From positions 1-15,306 of the forward strand of contig JASLXP010000643.1 in the NCBI GenBank assembly GCA_030740295.1: a stretch of DNA of 15,306 nucleotides, read 5' to 3'. The number at the start of each line of letters is the position of its first letter. The stretch's first letter is position 1. The notes beneath the pieces are model-generated. The model did not search any database. It saw nothing but the letters and a program-made list of their open reading frames with translations, and had not been told where the DNA came from. Below, piece after piece: positions 5,976 through 15,306 of the stretch. This DNA comes from Planctomycetota bacterium. GTDB taxonomy: Bacteria; Planctomycetota; PUPC01; JACPCR01. The translations under genes were made by a program, and so were the position numbers.

Positions 5976-7289
5976 ATGAGCGAATTAGAAGCACTCGAAC
6001 AACGCATCAGAGATAAATCCGCCCACATCGGCGTCGTCGGTATGGGATACGTCGGCCTCCCCCTCGGCGTGGCGATGGCCAAGGCCGGTTTCCGAACCAC
6101 GTGCATCGATGTCGATCCTCGCAAGGTGGAACTCGTCAATCAGGGAAGGTCTCACGTCCAGGACATACCCGATGAAGTGCTCGCGCCGCTGGTGAAGGAT
6201 GGCCTCCTGGACGCGTCTGACGATCCGGCCGTCATTTCCGAGCTCGATGCCATCAGCATCTGTGTTCCCACACCGCTGCGGAAGACCAAAGAGCCGGATA
6301 TGACTTTCATCGACAAAGCGGTCGGCATGATCGCCGAGAATATGAAAACAGGCAGCCTGATCGTGTTGGAGAGCACGACCTATCCGGGCACGACGGAGGA
6401 GGTCGCACTGCATCGCCTGGAACAGGGCGGCTGGAAGGTTGGCGAAGATTTTCTGCTCGCCTTCTCGCCGGAACGCATCGACCCGGGCAACAAGACCTAT
6501 ACTGTCGAGAATACTCCCAAAATCGTCGGGGGTATCACCGCACGTTGCACTGAGGTGGCGGCGGTTTACTACGAACAGTTCATTGAAGAAGTGGTCCGAG
6601 TCTCCAGCGCCCGCGCCGCCGAAATGGTGAAGCTGCTGGAGAACACTTTCCGCGCGGTCAACATCGGCCTGGTGAACGAACTCGCCCTCATGTGTGATCG
6701 GATGGATATCGATGTCTGGGAAATCGTCGATGCCGCGGCCACAAAACCGTTCGGATTCATGCCTTTCTATCCCGGGCCCGGGCTGGGCGGCCATTGCCTT
6801 CCTGTGGATCCACACTACCTCTCGTGGAAAGCCAAGACCTACGAGTTTTACGCGCGCTTCATCGAGCTTGCGAGTGAAATCAACAGCTCGATGCCGGAGT
6901 ACGTTTTTCAGAAAATCTCGATCGGTCTCAACCAGCACAGAAAATGCATCAACGGCTCGAAAGTCCTCGTGCTTGGCGTCTCGTACAAGCGCGACGTCGG
7001 GGATATTCGCGAGTCACCGGCACTCGACGTGATGGAGCTTCTCCGCCGAGCGGGCGCGGACCTGGCCTATCATGATCCCTATGTGGAAAAGCTGGCCATC
7101 GGGGCACTTAACCTGCGTTCCACTTCACTCGAAGATGACACAGTCGGTAATGCGGATTGCGTGGTCCTCATGACCGACCACACCTGTTTCGATCTGTCTT
7201 CGATCGCAGCCAGGGCATCGCTCATTATCGACACAAGAAACGCGACCAAAAATGTTGGCGGAGACAGAGCGAACATAATCAAGCTGTAG
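5976..7289 (+). CDS. wbpA: nucleotide-sugar dehydrogenase, UDP-N-acetylglucosamine 6-dehydrogenase (WbpA-like)
   Basis: 437 aa, the normal length for the UDP-glucose/GDP-mannose dehydrogenase family. These NAD-dependent enzymes oxidise C6 of a nucleotide sugar in two steps, giving a uronic acid for O-antigen, capsule or exopolysaccharide. Residues 17-31 carry the Rossmann motif GVVGMGYVGLPLG; STTYPGTTEE is at 133-142; Lys219 lies in AEMVKLLENTFRAVN; the catalytic Cys274 lies in GPGLGGHCLPVDPHY; the C-terminal domain has VLGVSYKRDVGDIRESPA. The GLGGHCLPVDPHYLSWKA form and overall pattern fit the WbpA/WbpO/TviB branch (UDP-GlcNAc or UDP-GalNAc) more than UDP-glucose Ugd, but substrate cannot be fixed by eye. 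ATG 5976 is preferred over TTG 5937; neither has a strong ribosome site. There are no other polysaccharide genes beside it, and metH converges 25 bases downstream with no clear terminator between. Confidence 0.88.
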   Translation: MSELEALEQRIRDKSAHIGVVGMGYVGLPLGVAMAKAGFRTTCIDVDPRKVELVNQGRSHVQDIPDEVLAPLVKDGLLDASDDPAVISELDAISICVPTPLRKTKEPDMTFIDKAVGMIAENMKTGSLIVLESTTYPGTTEEVALHRLEQGGWKVGEDFLLAFSPERIDPGNKTYTVENTPKIVGGITARCTEVAAVYYEQFIEEVVRVSSARAAEMVKLLENTFRAVNIGLVNELALMCDRMDIDVWEIVDAAATKPFGFMPFYPGPGLGGHCLPVDPHYLSWKAKTYEFYARFIELASEINSSMPEYVFQKISIGLNQHRKCINGSKVLVLGVSYKRDVGDIRESPALDVMELLRRAGADLAYHDPYVEKLAIGALNLRSTSLEDDTVGNADCVVLMTDHTCFDLSSIAARASLIIDTRNATKNVGGDRANIIKL

Positions 7290-7314
7290 AGCAAGAGCAG
7301 GCTTGTCGCTCCGC

Positions 7315-10300
7315 TCATCTCTCCGGATCGTATCCCAGGCTTGGAGCCAGCCATCTTTCCACCTCCCTTGTCTGCATTCCCTTGCGGCGTGCGTAGTCTT
7401 CCACTTGATCTTTGCCGACGAGGCCAATGCCGAAATACCTGGAATCCGGGTGGGAGAAGTAGAACCCGCTCACCGAAGCCGCGGGGAACATGGCGCAGCT
7501 CTCCGTCAATTCGATGCCGGTATTCTCTTTGACCTTGAGCAAATCCCAGAGAACGGTTTTTCCCGAGTGATCCGGGCAGGCCGGGTAGCCGGGGGCGGGC
7601 CGTATGCCGCGATACTTTTCTTTGATCAGATCTTCGTTGGCGAGCCCCTCCTCTTGCGCGTAGCCCCAGAACTCTTTGCGAACGCGCTCGTGCAAGCGTT
7701 CGGCGAATGCCTCGGCAAGGCGATCTGCCAGGGCCTTGACCATGATGGCGCTGTAATCGTCGTGGTCCTTTTCGAATTCGGCGGCCAGTTCATCCACGCC
7801 GATTCCGGCCGTAACAGCGAAGGCGCCGATGTAATCTGCCTTGCCTGAATCACCAGGGGCAATGAAGTCAGACAGCGCAAGATTGAAGCGGCCGTTGGAC
7901 CGCACACGCTGTTGACGAAGGGAGTGCAGAACAGTCTGCACTTCGCTGCGCTCATCATCCGCGAAGATTTCGATGTCATCTCCGTTGCTGTTCGCGGGGA
8001 AGAAGCCGAGAACGGCGCGGGCAGTGATGAGCTTCTCCTCGATGATGCGATCGAGCAGGGACTGGGCGTCGTCGAAAAGGTCGCGGGCTTCCTCGCCGCG
8101 ATCGGGGTGATTGAAGATCTTTGGATAGGAACCTTTGAGCTCCCAGGCGATAAAGAACGGTGTCCAGTCAATGCGTGTGCGGATCTCTTCGAGTGGATAG
8201 TTGTCGAAAGATCTGATGCCGATGAATTGCGGGCGCGCAAGATCACTCGCATCCCAGTCGATGGCCGCCGGACGTTCACGAGCCTCTTCCAAAGTGACGA
8301 GCTCCTGGCCGCGATCGGCCAGATGTTCTTTTCGGATTTTCTTGTACTGATCGCTTGTTTTCTGAATCAGCCGTTCTTTGCGATCGCCAAGCAGGTCACC
8401 CACAACAGGCACGCAGCGGGATGCATCGAGTACGTGTATCGTCGGGCCGGAAAACTGTGGCTCGATCTTCACCGCGGTGTGCGCGCGGGACGTGGTCGCA
8501 CCGCCTATCAGCAATGGCAGTTGAAACCCTTCACGCTCCATTTCGGTTGCCACGTGCACCATCTCTTCAAGGGAGGGAGTGATAAGCCCGCTGAGTCCGA
8601 TGATGTCGACGTTCTCCTTGCGCGCGGTTTCGAGGATCTGGTTGCACGGCACCATGACGCCGAGATCGATGACTTCGTAGTTGTTGCACTGAAGGACGAC
8701 ACCGACGATGTTTTTGCCGATGTCGTGCACATCCCCCTTGACGGTGGCCATCAGAATTTTGCCGACCGAATGTCCGCCGGTCTCGGCCTTCTCCTCTTCG
8801 AGGTAGGGCGTAAGCCAGGCCACTGCTTTCTTCATCACGCGGGCGCTTTTGACGACCTGAGGCAGAAACATCTGGCCAGAGCCGAACAGATCGCCGACCA
8901 CGTTCATGCCATCCATGAGCGGGCCTTCGATGACCAGGATGGGACGGCCGTATTTCTGGAGGGCCTCCTCGGTGTCGGCGTCGATGTACTCGACGATGCC
9001 TTTGACGAGCCCGTGCTTGAGGCGCTCTTCGACCGACTGTCTACGCCAGGTGTCGTCTGTTTTTTTCTCGTTGTCTGTACCTTTGACAGCCTCGGCGAAT
9101 TCAATGAGGCGCTCGGTCGCGTCGGGGCGGCGGGCGAACAGGACGTCTTCGACGAGCTCGAGCAGATCGGCAGGAATCTCTTCATAGATGCCGAGCTGAC
9201 TGGGATTCACGATGCCCATGCCGAGCCCGGCCTTAATCGCATGGAAGAGGAAAGCCGAATGCATCGCTTCACGGACCAGATTATTGCCCCGAAACGAAAA
9301 CGAGAGATTGCTGACACCGCCGCTGATCATCGCGTGCGGGCATCGTTCACGAATCAGCTTTGTGGCCTCGATGAAATTGAGCGCGTAGCGGCCATGCTCT
9401 TCCATTCCCGTAGCCACCGTCAGAATGTTGGGATCAAAAACGATGTCCTGCGGTGGGAAATCCACCTCGTCGACGAGGATTCGATAAGCGCGCTCGGAAA
9501 TCTCGGCCTTGCGCTCGGTGGTATCGGCCTGCCCTCGTTCATCGAACGCCATGATCACCACTCCCGCGCCGTATTTGCGAACAATGCGCGCCTGCTCTTT
9601 GAATTTCTCTTCGCCTTCTTTGAGGCTGAGCGAATTGACAATGCCCTTGCCCTGGATGCATTTCAGCCCCGCTTCGATGACCGTCCACTTGGAAGAGTCC
9701 ACCATGATCGGTACGCGGCAGATATCCGGCTCAGACGCGATGAGATTGAGAAAGCGGGTCATCAGCTCTTCGGCATCAAGCATGCCCTCGTCAAAACAGA
9801 TGTCGATGAACTGCGCGCCGTTGTCGACCTGGTGGCGCGCAATCTCGAGCGCGCCTTCGATATCGTTTTCCTGAATGAGCCGTTTGAACTTCGGCGAGCC
9901 GGCGACGTTGGTGCGTTCGCCCACGTTCACGAAATTCAGATCGTCCCTGATGACGATGGGCTCGAGCCCGCTGTACCGGGGATGCTCGTCCTGCGCAGGA
10001 ACTTTTCGAGTTTCCTTATCGCGGACAGCTTCACTGATGGCCTTGATGTGATCGGGCGTTGTTCCGCAGCAGCCGCCGACAATATTGAAGAACCCGCTCG
10101 ATGCGAACTCTTCCAGGAGCGAAGCCATGGATTCAGGTGACTCGTCGTAACCACCGAACTTGTTCGGCAGCCCGGCATTGGGATAGCAGCTCACGAAGGT
10201 GGACGCGCACCGTGCGAGGTCTTCCATGTAGGGCCGCAGTTCACTCGCCCCCAGCGCGCAATTGAGTCCAACGCTCAGGAGGTCGGCGTGTGAGACGGAA

Positions 10301-10986
10301 ATCCAAAACGCCTCGGTCGTCTGCCCGGACAGGGTCCGGCCACTCTGGTCCGTAATCGTACCTGAGACCATCAGCGGAACACGGCGACCGATGGTTTCGA
10401 AATACGTTTCAGCCGCATACAGCCCCGCTTTGCAGTTCAGCGTGTCGAAAACGGTTTCAAACATCAGCATGTCGACCTCGCCATCCATCAAGCCGCGGAT
10501 CTGTTCCGTATAGGTCTCGACCATGTCGTCGAAAGTGACGGCGCGGTATCCCGGGTCATTAACATCGGAAGAGATCGAAGTGGTTTTACTGGTCGGGCCG
10601 ATGGCGCCGGCCACGAAGCGTGGTCTTTCCGGATCCGCGTCGGTGAATTCGGCGGCCGCATGTTTGGCCTGTTGCGCCGCGGCGAGGTTGATGTCGTACA
10701 CGTGTTCTTCGAGCGCGTAGTCGGCAAGCGAAACGCAGGTCGAGTTAAACGTGTTTGTCTCGAGGATGTCGGCGCCCGCGTCCAGGTAGGCGCGATGGAT
10801 GTCTTCAATAATCCCCGGCTGCGTCAGGGACAGCAGGTCATTACAGCCCTTGAGCTCCGACCTGTGATTCTTGAACAGCTTGCCGCGGAATCCCTGCTCG
10901 TCCAGTTTGTGTTCCTGGATCATCGTGCCCATCGCTCCATCCATGACGAGGATGCGCTCTTCAAGATGTCTGACGATGGGATGCAC
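7315..10986 (-). CDS. metH: cobalamin-dependent methionine synthase
   Basis: 1223 aa, full length (E. coli MetH 1227). It moves a methyl group from 5-methyltetrahydrofolate to homocysteine through methylcobalamin, in the cytoplasm. Domains in order: homocysteine-binding (about 1-325; zinc ligands Cys243 in GLNCALG and Cys306/Cys307 in GGCCGTT); pterin-binding (about 345-620, [14 protein letters not shown]); cobalamin cap (about 645-735); B12-binding (about 740-880; DVHDIGKN at 752-759, His754 the lower cobalt ligand); AdoMet-binding reactivation domain (about 890-1223; [12 protein letters not shown] at 1129-1140). All key residues are present, so it should be active and reactivated by S-adenosylmethionine with a flavodoxin-like partner. 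The start is GTG at 10986 with no visible Shine-Dalgarno sequence; the preceding bases are a heptamer repeat. I see no cobalamin or SAM riboswitch upstream. Confidence 0.98.
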   Translation of the reverse strand: MHPIVRHLEERILVMDGAMGTMIQEHKLDEQGFRGKLFKNHRSELKGCNDLLSLTQPGIIEDIHRAYLDAGADILETNTFNSTCVSLADYALEEHVYDINLAAAQQAKHAAAEFTDADPERPRFVAGAIGPTSKTTSISSDVNDPGYRAVTFDDMVETYTEQIRGLMDGEVDMLMFETVFDTLNCKAGLYAAETYFETIGRRVPLMVSGTITDQSGRTLSGQTTEAFWISVSHADLLSVGLNCALGASELRPYMEDLARCASTFVSCYPNAGLPNKFGGYDESPESMASLLEEFASSGFFNIVGGCCGTTPDHIKAISEAVRDKETRKVPAQDEHPRYSGLEPIVIRDDLNFVNVGERTNVAGSPKFKRLIQENDIEGALEIARHQVDNGAQFIDICFDEGMLDAEELMTRFLNLIASEPDICRVPIMVDSSKWTVIEAGLKCIQGKGIVNSLSLKEGEEKFKEQARIVRKYGAGVVIMAFDERGQADTTERKAEISERAYRILVDEVDFPPQDIVFDPNILTVATGMEEHGRYALNFIEATKLIRERCPHAMISGGVSNLSFSFRGNNLVREAMHSAFLFHAIKAGLGMGIVNPSQLGIYEEIPADLLELVEDVLFARRPDATERLIEFAEAVKGTDNEKKTDDTWRRQSVEERLKHGLVKGIVEYIDADTEEALQKYGRPILVIEGPLMDGMNVVGDLFGSGQMFLPQVVKSARVMKKAVAWLTPYLEEEKAETGGHSVGKILMATVKGDVHDIGKNIVGVVLQCNNYEVIDLGVMVPCNQILETARKENVDIIGLSGLITPSLEEMVHVATEMEREGFQLPLLIGGATTSRAHTAVKIEPQFSGPTIHVLDASRCVPVVGDLLGDRKERLIQKTSDQYKKIRKEHLADRGQELVTLEEARERPAAIDWDASDLARPQFIGIRSFDNYPLEEIRTRIDWTPFFIAWELKGSYPKIFNHPDRGEEARDLFDDAQSLLDRIIEEKLITARAVLGFFPANSNGDDIEIFADDERSEVQTVLHSLRQQRVRSNGRFNLALSDFIAPGDSGKADYIGAFAVTAGIGVDELAAEFEKDHDDYSAIMVKALADRLAEAFAERLHERVRKEFWGYAQEEGLANEDLIKEKYRGIRPAPGYPACPDHSGKTVLWDLLKVKENTGIELTESCAMFPAASVSGFYFSHPDSRYFGIGLVGKDQVEDYARRKGMQTREVERWLAPSLGYDPER

Positions 10987-10993
10987 GGGGAGC

Positions 10994-11013
10994 GTAATAC
11001 GTAATACGTAAGT
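10994..11013. repeat. heptanucleotide tandem repeat (GTAATAC)
   Basis: GTAATAC at 10994-11000 and again at 11001-11007 is followed by a partial unit GTAAGT. On the minus strand it ends only 7 bases before the metH GTG codon, where a ribosome-binding site would be expected, so copy number here could affect metH translation. Confidence 0.7.
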
Positions 11014-11064
11014 GTGGGCTTAGAGTTCCGTCAGACTTTGGGAGGCCGGTCTTATCTGGTGAAA

Positions 11065-11261
11065 TAATGAGTAATGAGTAATGAGTAAGTTCCTCTTTGT
11101 GGTCTTGACGCTCCGCGGCAAGTTTGGTCCTGTGGGGCCGATGGATTTTGGAAGACCGGGCTCACCTGAGAGGTATTTCTGTGGGGCCGCAGCGGCTCAG
11201 ACGGATTCCGGGCAACGCCGTCAGTTCAAGTGCAAACTTACTCATTACTCATTACTCATTA
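11065..11261. repeat. 26-bp perfect inverted repeat built of TAATGAG heptamers, MITE-like
   Basis: The left arm (11065-11090) is TAATGAG three times plus TAAGT. The right arm (11236-11261) is its exact reverse complement: ACTTA, then CTCATTA three times. The arms enclose 145 bases with no ORF of note. The total of 197 bp and the perfect termini fit a MITE-like non-autonomous element, but each arm is itself a tandem repeat, so two simple-sequence tracts in opposite orientation are an alternative. No clear target-site duplication is seen. Confidence 0.7.
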
Positions 11262-11277
11262 CGTCGCAGGGCGGCGG

Positions 11278-11283
11278 ATTATA
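11278..11283 (-). promoter_or_regulatory. possible -10 box for metH
   Basis: On the minus strand this is a perfect TATAAT. No good -35 hexamer is found 16-18 bases upstream. If used, the metH leader would be about 285 bases and would include the whole inverted repeat, which would fold into a long RNA stem. This is weak evidence. Confidence 0.3.
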
Positions 11284-11344
11284 GCTACCCGTTTTGCTTT
11301 GGCTGGCAGTGCTATGTGCATGCTTCAAAATGTCTCGGAATGCC

Positions 11345-13624
11345 ATGACAGCAAAGCAGAAAACATCTCTCCGAATCGCTCTCTACTGCATCGTGTTTGC
11401 CGTATGCATGATCGCGATCTATCGCTGGTCGGGGGGCTTTCATCATCTGCGTGCGAAAGGACATTCACCTGTGACTCAGACAAGACAGGCGCTGCCCGGC
11501 CCTGGCGAGATCGCCCAATTGCCCAGGGATGGCGGCCCGGAATTTAATCGGCTTATCTTCGAGAAGAGCCCTTACCTGCTTCAGCATGCACGGAATCCGG
11601 TCGACTGGTTTCCGTGGGGTGAAGAGGCGTTTCAGTTGGCGAAAAAGCTTGACAAGCCGGTCTTTCTTTCGGTCGGGTACTCCACCTGCCATTGGTGCCA
11701 CGTCATGGAGCACGAGTCTTTCGAGGACGAAGAAGTAGCGGCGCTTATGAACAAGTATTTCGTTTGCATAAAGGTCGACCGTGAAGAACGACCGGATATT
11801 GACAACGTTTATATGACCGTCACGCAGGCGATGACGGGCTCCGGCGGCTGGCCCATGACCATTGTGATGACCCCTGAAAAGAGACCATTCTTTGCGGGCA
11901 CGTATTATCCGAAGGAAGGCCGATACAATCGTCCCGGGATGATGCAGCTCGTGCCACGCCTGGGCGAAGCGTGGAGAACCCAACGCGAAAAGGTTCTCGA
12001 ATCTGCGGAGGAGATCATCGCCGCGCTGAAGCAATACTCCGGTGGCTCACCCGGCGAACCAATGGGCGAAGCAGTACTTCATGAAGCGTTCCGGCAACAG
12101 AAGTATCGGTACGATCGTACGCACGGCGGCTTTGGCCGAAGTCCAACATTTCGGCCGAAGTTTCCCACGCCGCACAATCTTTCTTACCTCCTTCGCTACT
12201 GGAAACGCACGGGCAATCAGGAAGCTCTCGACATGGTCGAGTACACGCTGACTCGCATGCGAATCGGCGGCATGTGGGATCACGTCGGCTTCGGCACCCA
12301 TCGATATTCCACCGATCAGAAGTGGCTGCTCCCGCACTTCGAGAAAATGCTGTACGACCAGGCCATGCTTTCCATCGCGAACGTCGAGGCATACCAGGCG
12401 ACCGGCAAGGAAAAGTACGCCCGGACTGCACGCGAAATCTTCACTTACGTGCTGCGTGACATGACCTCGCCCGAAGGCGGATTCTACAGCGCGGAAGATG
12501 CGGACAGCGAAGGCGTGGAAGGAAAGTTCTACGTTTTCAAACCTGATGAGATCATCGAAATCCTCGGCGAAGAGGAGGGGCAGTTCTTCAACGAGATTTT
12601 CAACATCGTCGAGGGAGGTAACTTCGTTGAAGAGGCCGCTCGACATAGAACGGGGGACAGCATCCCGCACCTGCAGAACGAGCTGATGGACCTGGCCGCG
12701 GATTTCAAGTTAACCGAAGAGGAGTTGAGCGACCGAGTCGAGGCGGCCAGAGCCAAAGTCTTTGAGGTGCGCGAGAAGCGCATCCATCCTTACAAGGACG
12801 ATAAGATCCTCACCGACTGGAACGGCCTCATGATCGCCGCCTTTTCAAAAGGGGGCCGCGCATTGAATGATGCCAGATACACCGATGCTGCGAAGAAGGC
12901 CGCGGATTTTGTCCTGAAAGAGCTCACCGATGACGAAGGCCGTCTGCTCAAACGATACCGGCAGGGCGGCGGCCTGCCTGCGCATCTGGAAGACTACGCC
13001 TTCCTGACCTGGGGTCTCCTCGAGCTCTACGAAGCCTGTTTTGATGTGCGCTACCTGAAAGAGGCCATCCGGCTCACCGATTTCATGCTGGAACATTTCC
13101 GGGACGAAAAGGAAGGCGGCCTCTTCATCACCTCCGACGAAGGCGAAAAGCTGATCGTCCGCAGCAAGGACATCTACGACGGCGCCCGGCCCTCTGGTAA
13201 TTCCGTGGCCACGCTCAACCTGCTACGGCTGGGCCGCATTACCGCCAACTCGGAATACGAGAAGAAGGCGGACGAGATCATCCGGGCCTTTTCCGGCAAG
13301 ACCAGAACCTCGCCGCTCGGCCATAGCCAGTTGATGATCGCTGTCGACTTCGCGGTCGGGCCTTCCTTCGAAGTGGTCGTGGCCGGTGATCCTGCCGGGG
13401 CGGACACAATGGCGATGCTGCGAGCGATAAGGAAGGAATTCATACCAAAAAAGGTCGTCGTCATGCGACCAGACGATGGCGGGGAAATCACGGAGCTTGC
13501 GCCCTACACAAAGGAACAGGAAAGCAAGAACGGCGCGGCAACCGCATATGTCTGCCAGGATTTTGCCTGCAAACTGCCGACGACGAATATCAGAGATATG
13601 TTGAAATCGCTGGGAGTGGAGTAG
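11345..13624 (+). CDS. DUF255 / YyaL-like thioredoxin-fold protein with six-hairpin-type C-terminus
   Basis: 759 aa; family members (bacterial YyaL, mammalian SPATA20) are usually 600-700 aa. Residues about 66-190 are the DUF255 thioredoxin-like domain with the signature [14 protein letters not shown] (78-91) and a CxxC-type site CHWC (Cys115, Cys118) in [15 protein letters not shown]. The rest is an alpha/alpha-barrel like those of N-acylglucosamine 2-epimerase and six-hairpin glycosidases, with repeats such as [15 protein letters not shown] and [14 protein letters not shown]. The biochemical function of the family is not established. Unusual here is an N-terminal hydrophobic segment ([16 protein letters not shown], residues 11-26) after a basic start, suggesting a membrane anchor with the main domains outside the cytoplasm. 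ATG 11345 is chosen because GGAA precedes it and the basic-hydrophobic start follows; ATG 11330 (5 more residues) is also possible. It is transcribed away from metH. Confidence 0.87.
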   Translation: MTAKQKTSLRIALYCIVFAVCMIAIYRWSGGFHHLRAKGHSPVTQTRQALPGPGEIAQLPRDGGPEFNRLIFEKSPYLLQHARNPVDWFPWGEEAFQLAKKLDKPVFLSVGYSTCHWCHVMEHESFEDEEVAALMNKYFVCIKVDREERPDIDNVYMTVTQAMTGSGGWPMTIVMTPEKRPFFAGTYYPKEGRYNRPGMMQLVPRLGEAWRTQREKVLESAEEIIAALKQYSGGSPGEPMGEAVLHEAFRQQKYRYDRTHGGFGRSPTFRPKFPTPHNLSYLLRYWKRTGNQEALDMVEYTLTRMRIGGMWDHVGFGTHRYSTDQKWLLPHFEKMLYDQAMLSIANVEAYQATGKEKYARTAREIFTYVLRDMTSPEGGFYSAEDADSEGVEGKFYVFKPDEIIEILGEEEGQFFNEIFNIVEGGNFVEEAARHRTGDSIPHLQNELMDLAADFKLTEEELSDRVEAARAKVFEVREKRIHPYKDDKILTDWNGLMIAAFSKGGRALNDARYTDAAKKAADFVLKELTDDEGRLLKRYRQGGGLPAHLEDYAFLTWGLLELYEACFDVRYLKEAIRLTDFMLEHFRDEKEGGLFITSDEGEKLIVRSKDIYDGARPSGNSVATLNLLRLGRITANSEYEKKADEIIRAFSGKTRTSPLGHSQLMIAVDFAVGPSFEVVVAGDPAGADTMAMLRAIRKEFIPKKVVVMRPDDGGEITELAPYTKEQESKNGAATAYVCQDFACKLPTTNIRDMLKSLGVE

Positions 13625-13625
13625 C

Positions 13626-13643
13626 GATCATTTCAGGATGATC
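13626..13643. terminator. small inverted repeat between convergent genes
   Basis: GATCAT (13626-13631) and ATGATC (13638-13643) are perfect arms around TTCAGG, in the 40 bases between the stops of the DUF255 gene and the esterase pseudogene. The stem is short and AT-rich with no T-run, so a bidirectional terminator role is only a guess. Confidence 0.25.
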
Positions 13644-13664
13644 TGGAAATCTGCCTTGAGCTGC

Positions 13665-15145
13665 TCATCTTCTATTCCACATCTGGGGCAGCTTGTCAGT
13701 GCGAAAGGAAATGGCCGGGATGCCCTCTCCGTTTACGAGGTTGTGGCGGGCGAGCGCGTGCCAGGCGAAGCGGACGAACTTCGGATTCTTGAGCTTTGGT
13801 GACCAGACCTCGATGGTGTCTTTATCGACGATCTTCGCCTCAGCCTTTACGTAGACGAGAGGCGCAATGCTGCGTTCATTGGCCTTGGAGCCGTCCGAGA
13901 TCTCGAACCAGTTTGGCGGTTGTCCGTCGTCTGTTTTCAAACCGGAGCCGAAGTAATGGCTTTACCGTTCTTGATTTCGTGAGTGTCAAGTATCGGGCCG
14001 AACACCTCACGCTGGAGCTTGGCGTAAAGCTTGGCAAGCGCGATGTCCGCCAGCCGGCCAGCCACGATGTGCTTGTTGGGTGGATGCGGATTACCGCCAG
14101 AGACAATGGGCCAACCCGTGCCTTTAATCTTCCGTCTGGGATTGCCTTTGTCAGGGCGTTTGTTCCTGTCCTGCAGATTATTGCTGGAAGCGAGCCCAGT
14201 GTGTGGCACCGTATGCATCACCTGGACATGCGATTCGGTAACGCCAAGCATTCCGCTCGCATACGTCGTCTGCGCGATCTGTGCCATGTAGAATGGTAGA
14301 TCTTTTCGGCCCCAATTGGTGCGCCAGGCCTCGATCATTTTTGTCAGGTCATCCGTGTATTTTCTGTTACGGCCATCGTCTTCGCCCTGATACCAGATTG
14401 CGCCGCGAATGGTCAGCGGTATCAGTCCGCGCAGTTTCACCCGATAGCACGCACCGGGGGTGTGCTTGAGGCGTGCAATCTCTTTATCAAAAGGGAACTT
14501 TGTCTCCGCGTCCGGCAGTGGAGTCCAATCCTTCGCAGTCGAGCCACCGGTATTCGATTGGATGATTCCGACCGGCACTTTGAGCACCTCGTGCAGCCTG
14601 CGGCCGAACTCATAGGCCACCTCGGAGAATGGCCGCCGCTTACTCCGTGAGCCATCACCGCTGGTCCGAACGGCCTCCGGAGTGCAGACAAGCCATCCTA
14701 CGACTTCGTCGAGATCGCCCCTGCGCGGAGTTTTGCCATTAACGTGAAACAGCCGGATGTTCGGATAGTTTGCCTTTTCAATCGCTGCTCCGGGGACAGG
14801 TCGTCCCATGTTTGACTGACCCGAGCAGAGCCACACCTCACCGATCAGAATGTTCTGGAGCTCTATCGTGTTATTTCCCTGAACCTTCAGCGTGTGCGTC
14901 TTTCCATCTGTCTTCATTGCCGGGAGAGCCAATCGCCAGGCCCTGTCTTCTCGGGCGTGCGTGGTGACAGATTTTCCGTTCAGGGAAACAGTGACCTTTT
15001 CGCCAACATCGGCCTTGCCCCAGATGTTTATCAAGAGCTCCTGCTGAATGACCATGTGGTCTGTAAAGATTTTGGGAAGCTGAACATCGGCCTGAGCGTA
15101 CGTCTGAAGCAGCCACAGCTGTCCAAGGATTGAAATGAATCGCAT
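13665..15145 (-). pseudogene. sialate O-acetylesterase (SGNH/SASA family), frameshifted
   Basis: Two overlapping ORFs on this strand form one gene. The first (15145 to 13937, 402 aa) has a signal-peptide-like start (MRFISILGQLWLLQTYAQA), the N-terminal motif LPKIFTDHMVIQ, the nucleophile Ser111 in GEVWLCSGQSNM, and family blocks VPVGIIQSNTGGS and GAIWYQGEDD. It stops after GKAITSAPV. In another frame the chain goes on as YFGSGLKTDDGQPPNWFEI and runs to 13665; GSGLKT.DG.P..FEI is the usual family C-terminus. One base missing near 13954-13955 explains the break. The late catalytic motif is NPHPPNK (352-358) where the family has DxHPxNK, so Asp is replaced by Asn. These enzymes remove O-acetyl groups from sialic acids or other glycans, usually outside the cytoplasm. 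ATG 15145 is preferred over TTG 15184. It is either decayed or a sequencing or assembly error. Confidence 0.82.
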
Positions 15146-15251
15146 GGTTTTGTCCGGTAGTTTTTTGATTGAACGCACGACCAATGGGTAGACTCACGGC
15201 ATAACTTTTCTGCAGAGCCACTGTTTTTCAGCTTTCAATCAGGAGTTCGTA

Positions 15252-15306
15252 ATGGAATCAAAGGAAATTCTCAAAATGAATCTCGCCGGCTGTCGGGGTA
15301 TGACCC
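15252..15306 (+). CDS. start of an unidentified gene, cut by the window edge
   Basis: ATG at 15252 follows a good ribosome site, AGGAG (15241-15245), at 6 bases. The visible 18 residues begin MESKEILKMNLAGC. This is too little to name a family. It is divergent from the esterase pseudogene, and the 106 bases between them must carry both promoters; a weak TTGATT (15165) / TAGACT (15189) pair could serve this gene. Confidence 0.6.
   Translation, partial: MESKEILKMNLAGCRGMT

Larger units (their letters stand above)
10987..11344. other. divergent intergenic region between metH and the DUF255 gene
   Basis: 358 bases without a credible gene; it must hold the control regions of both neighbours. It contains two heptamer-repeat tracts and a 26-bp inverted repeat (listed separately), and two direct copies of CTGTGGGGCCG (11130-11140 and 11179-11189). 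The stretch just inside the left arm (CCTCTTTGTGGTCTTGACG) resembles the CTTTGCGGTCTTGGCGG type of intergenic repeat common in some environmental genomes; this is memory only. Short ORFs across it look spurious. Confidence 0.6.

Noticed and set aside
7912..10140. 742-aa plus-strand ORF inside metH
   Set aside because: It is antisense to an intact, motif-complete methionine synthase; such long shadow ORFs are common opposite GC-rich genes.
11165..11172. Glycine-riboswitch-like CTCTCAGG on the minus strand before metH
   Set aside because: Only this octamer matches; the rest of the riboswitch core is missing.
1..15306. tRNA, rRNA or CRISPR arrays
   Set aside because: No tRNA-like cloverleaf, rRNA stretch or regularly spaced repeats were found on reading through the window.

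Overview
The window reads as chromosomal DNA from a Gram-negative bacterium. A TpsB/FhaC-type outer-membrane barrel shows there is an outer membrane. The gene repertoire (DGR of the formylglycine-generating-enzyme type, sialate O-acetylesterase, DUF255 protein, STAS/HATPase fusion) and short palindromes of the GGAGTGC..ACTTGT.. and CAGTCCCGGAGGGACTG kinds remind me of PVC-group or Hydrogenedentota-like genomes. That placement is an inference from memory, not a result.

Left part (1-2438): a diversity-generating retroelement (DGR) core, in the order HRDC accessory gene (176-646), DGR reverse transcriptase (746-1759), template repeat (about 1758-1883, possibly starting a few codons inside the RT gene). 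The template repeat reads as the C-terminal lectin-like end of an FGE/sulfatase-modifying-factor protein and carries 12 Asn codons (AAY), followed by a 26-nt adenine-free tract. No variable repeat or target gene lies in the window, so the target must be upstream of base 1 or elsewhere in the genome. About 555 bases of gene-free DNA with several stem-loops follow the template repeat.

Middle (2439-7289), all on the plus strand: a two-partner-secretion-type outer-membrane transporter with a long low-complexity N-terminal region; a STAS / degenerate receiver / HATPase fusion of the anti-sigma and anti-anti-sigma type, with a good sigma70-like promoter before it; and a UDP-GlcNAc/ManNAc-type nucleotide-sugar 6-dehydrogenase (WbpA-like) for surface polysaccharide.

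Right part (7315-15306): a full-length cobalamin-dependent methionine synthase (metH) on the minus strand, convergent with the dehydrogenase. A divergent intergenic region follows, with heptanucleotide repeats and a 26-bp perfect inverted repeat around a 145-nt core. Next come a membrane-anchored DUF255/YyaL-like thioredoxin-fold protein on plus, a frameshifted sialate O-acetylesterase on minus, and the first 18 codons of an unidentified plus-strand gene cut by the window edge.

The most notable system is the HRDC-type DGR. The heptamer repeats, the MITE-like inverted repeat and the STAS fusion with a receiver domain that cannot be phosphorylated in the usual way are secondary points.
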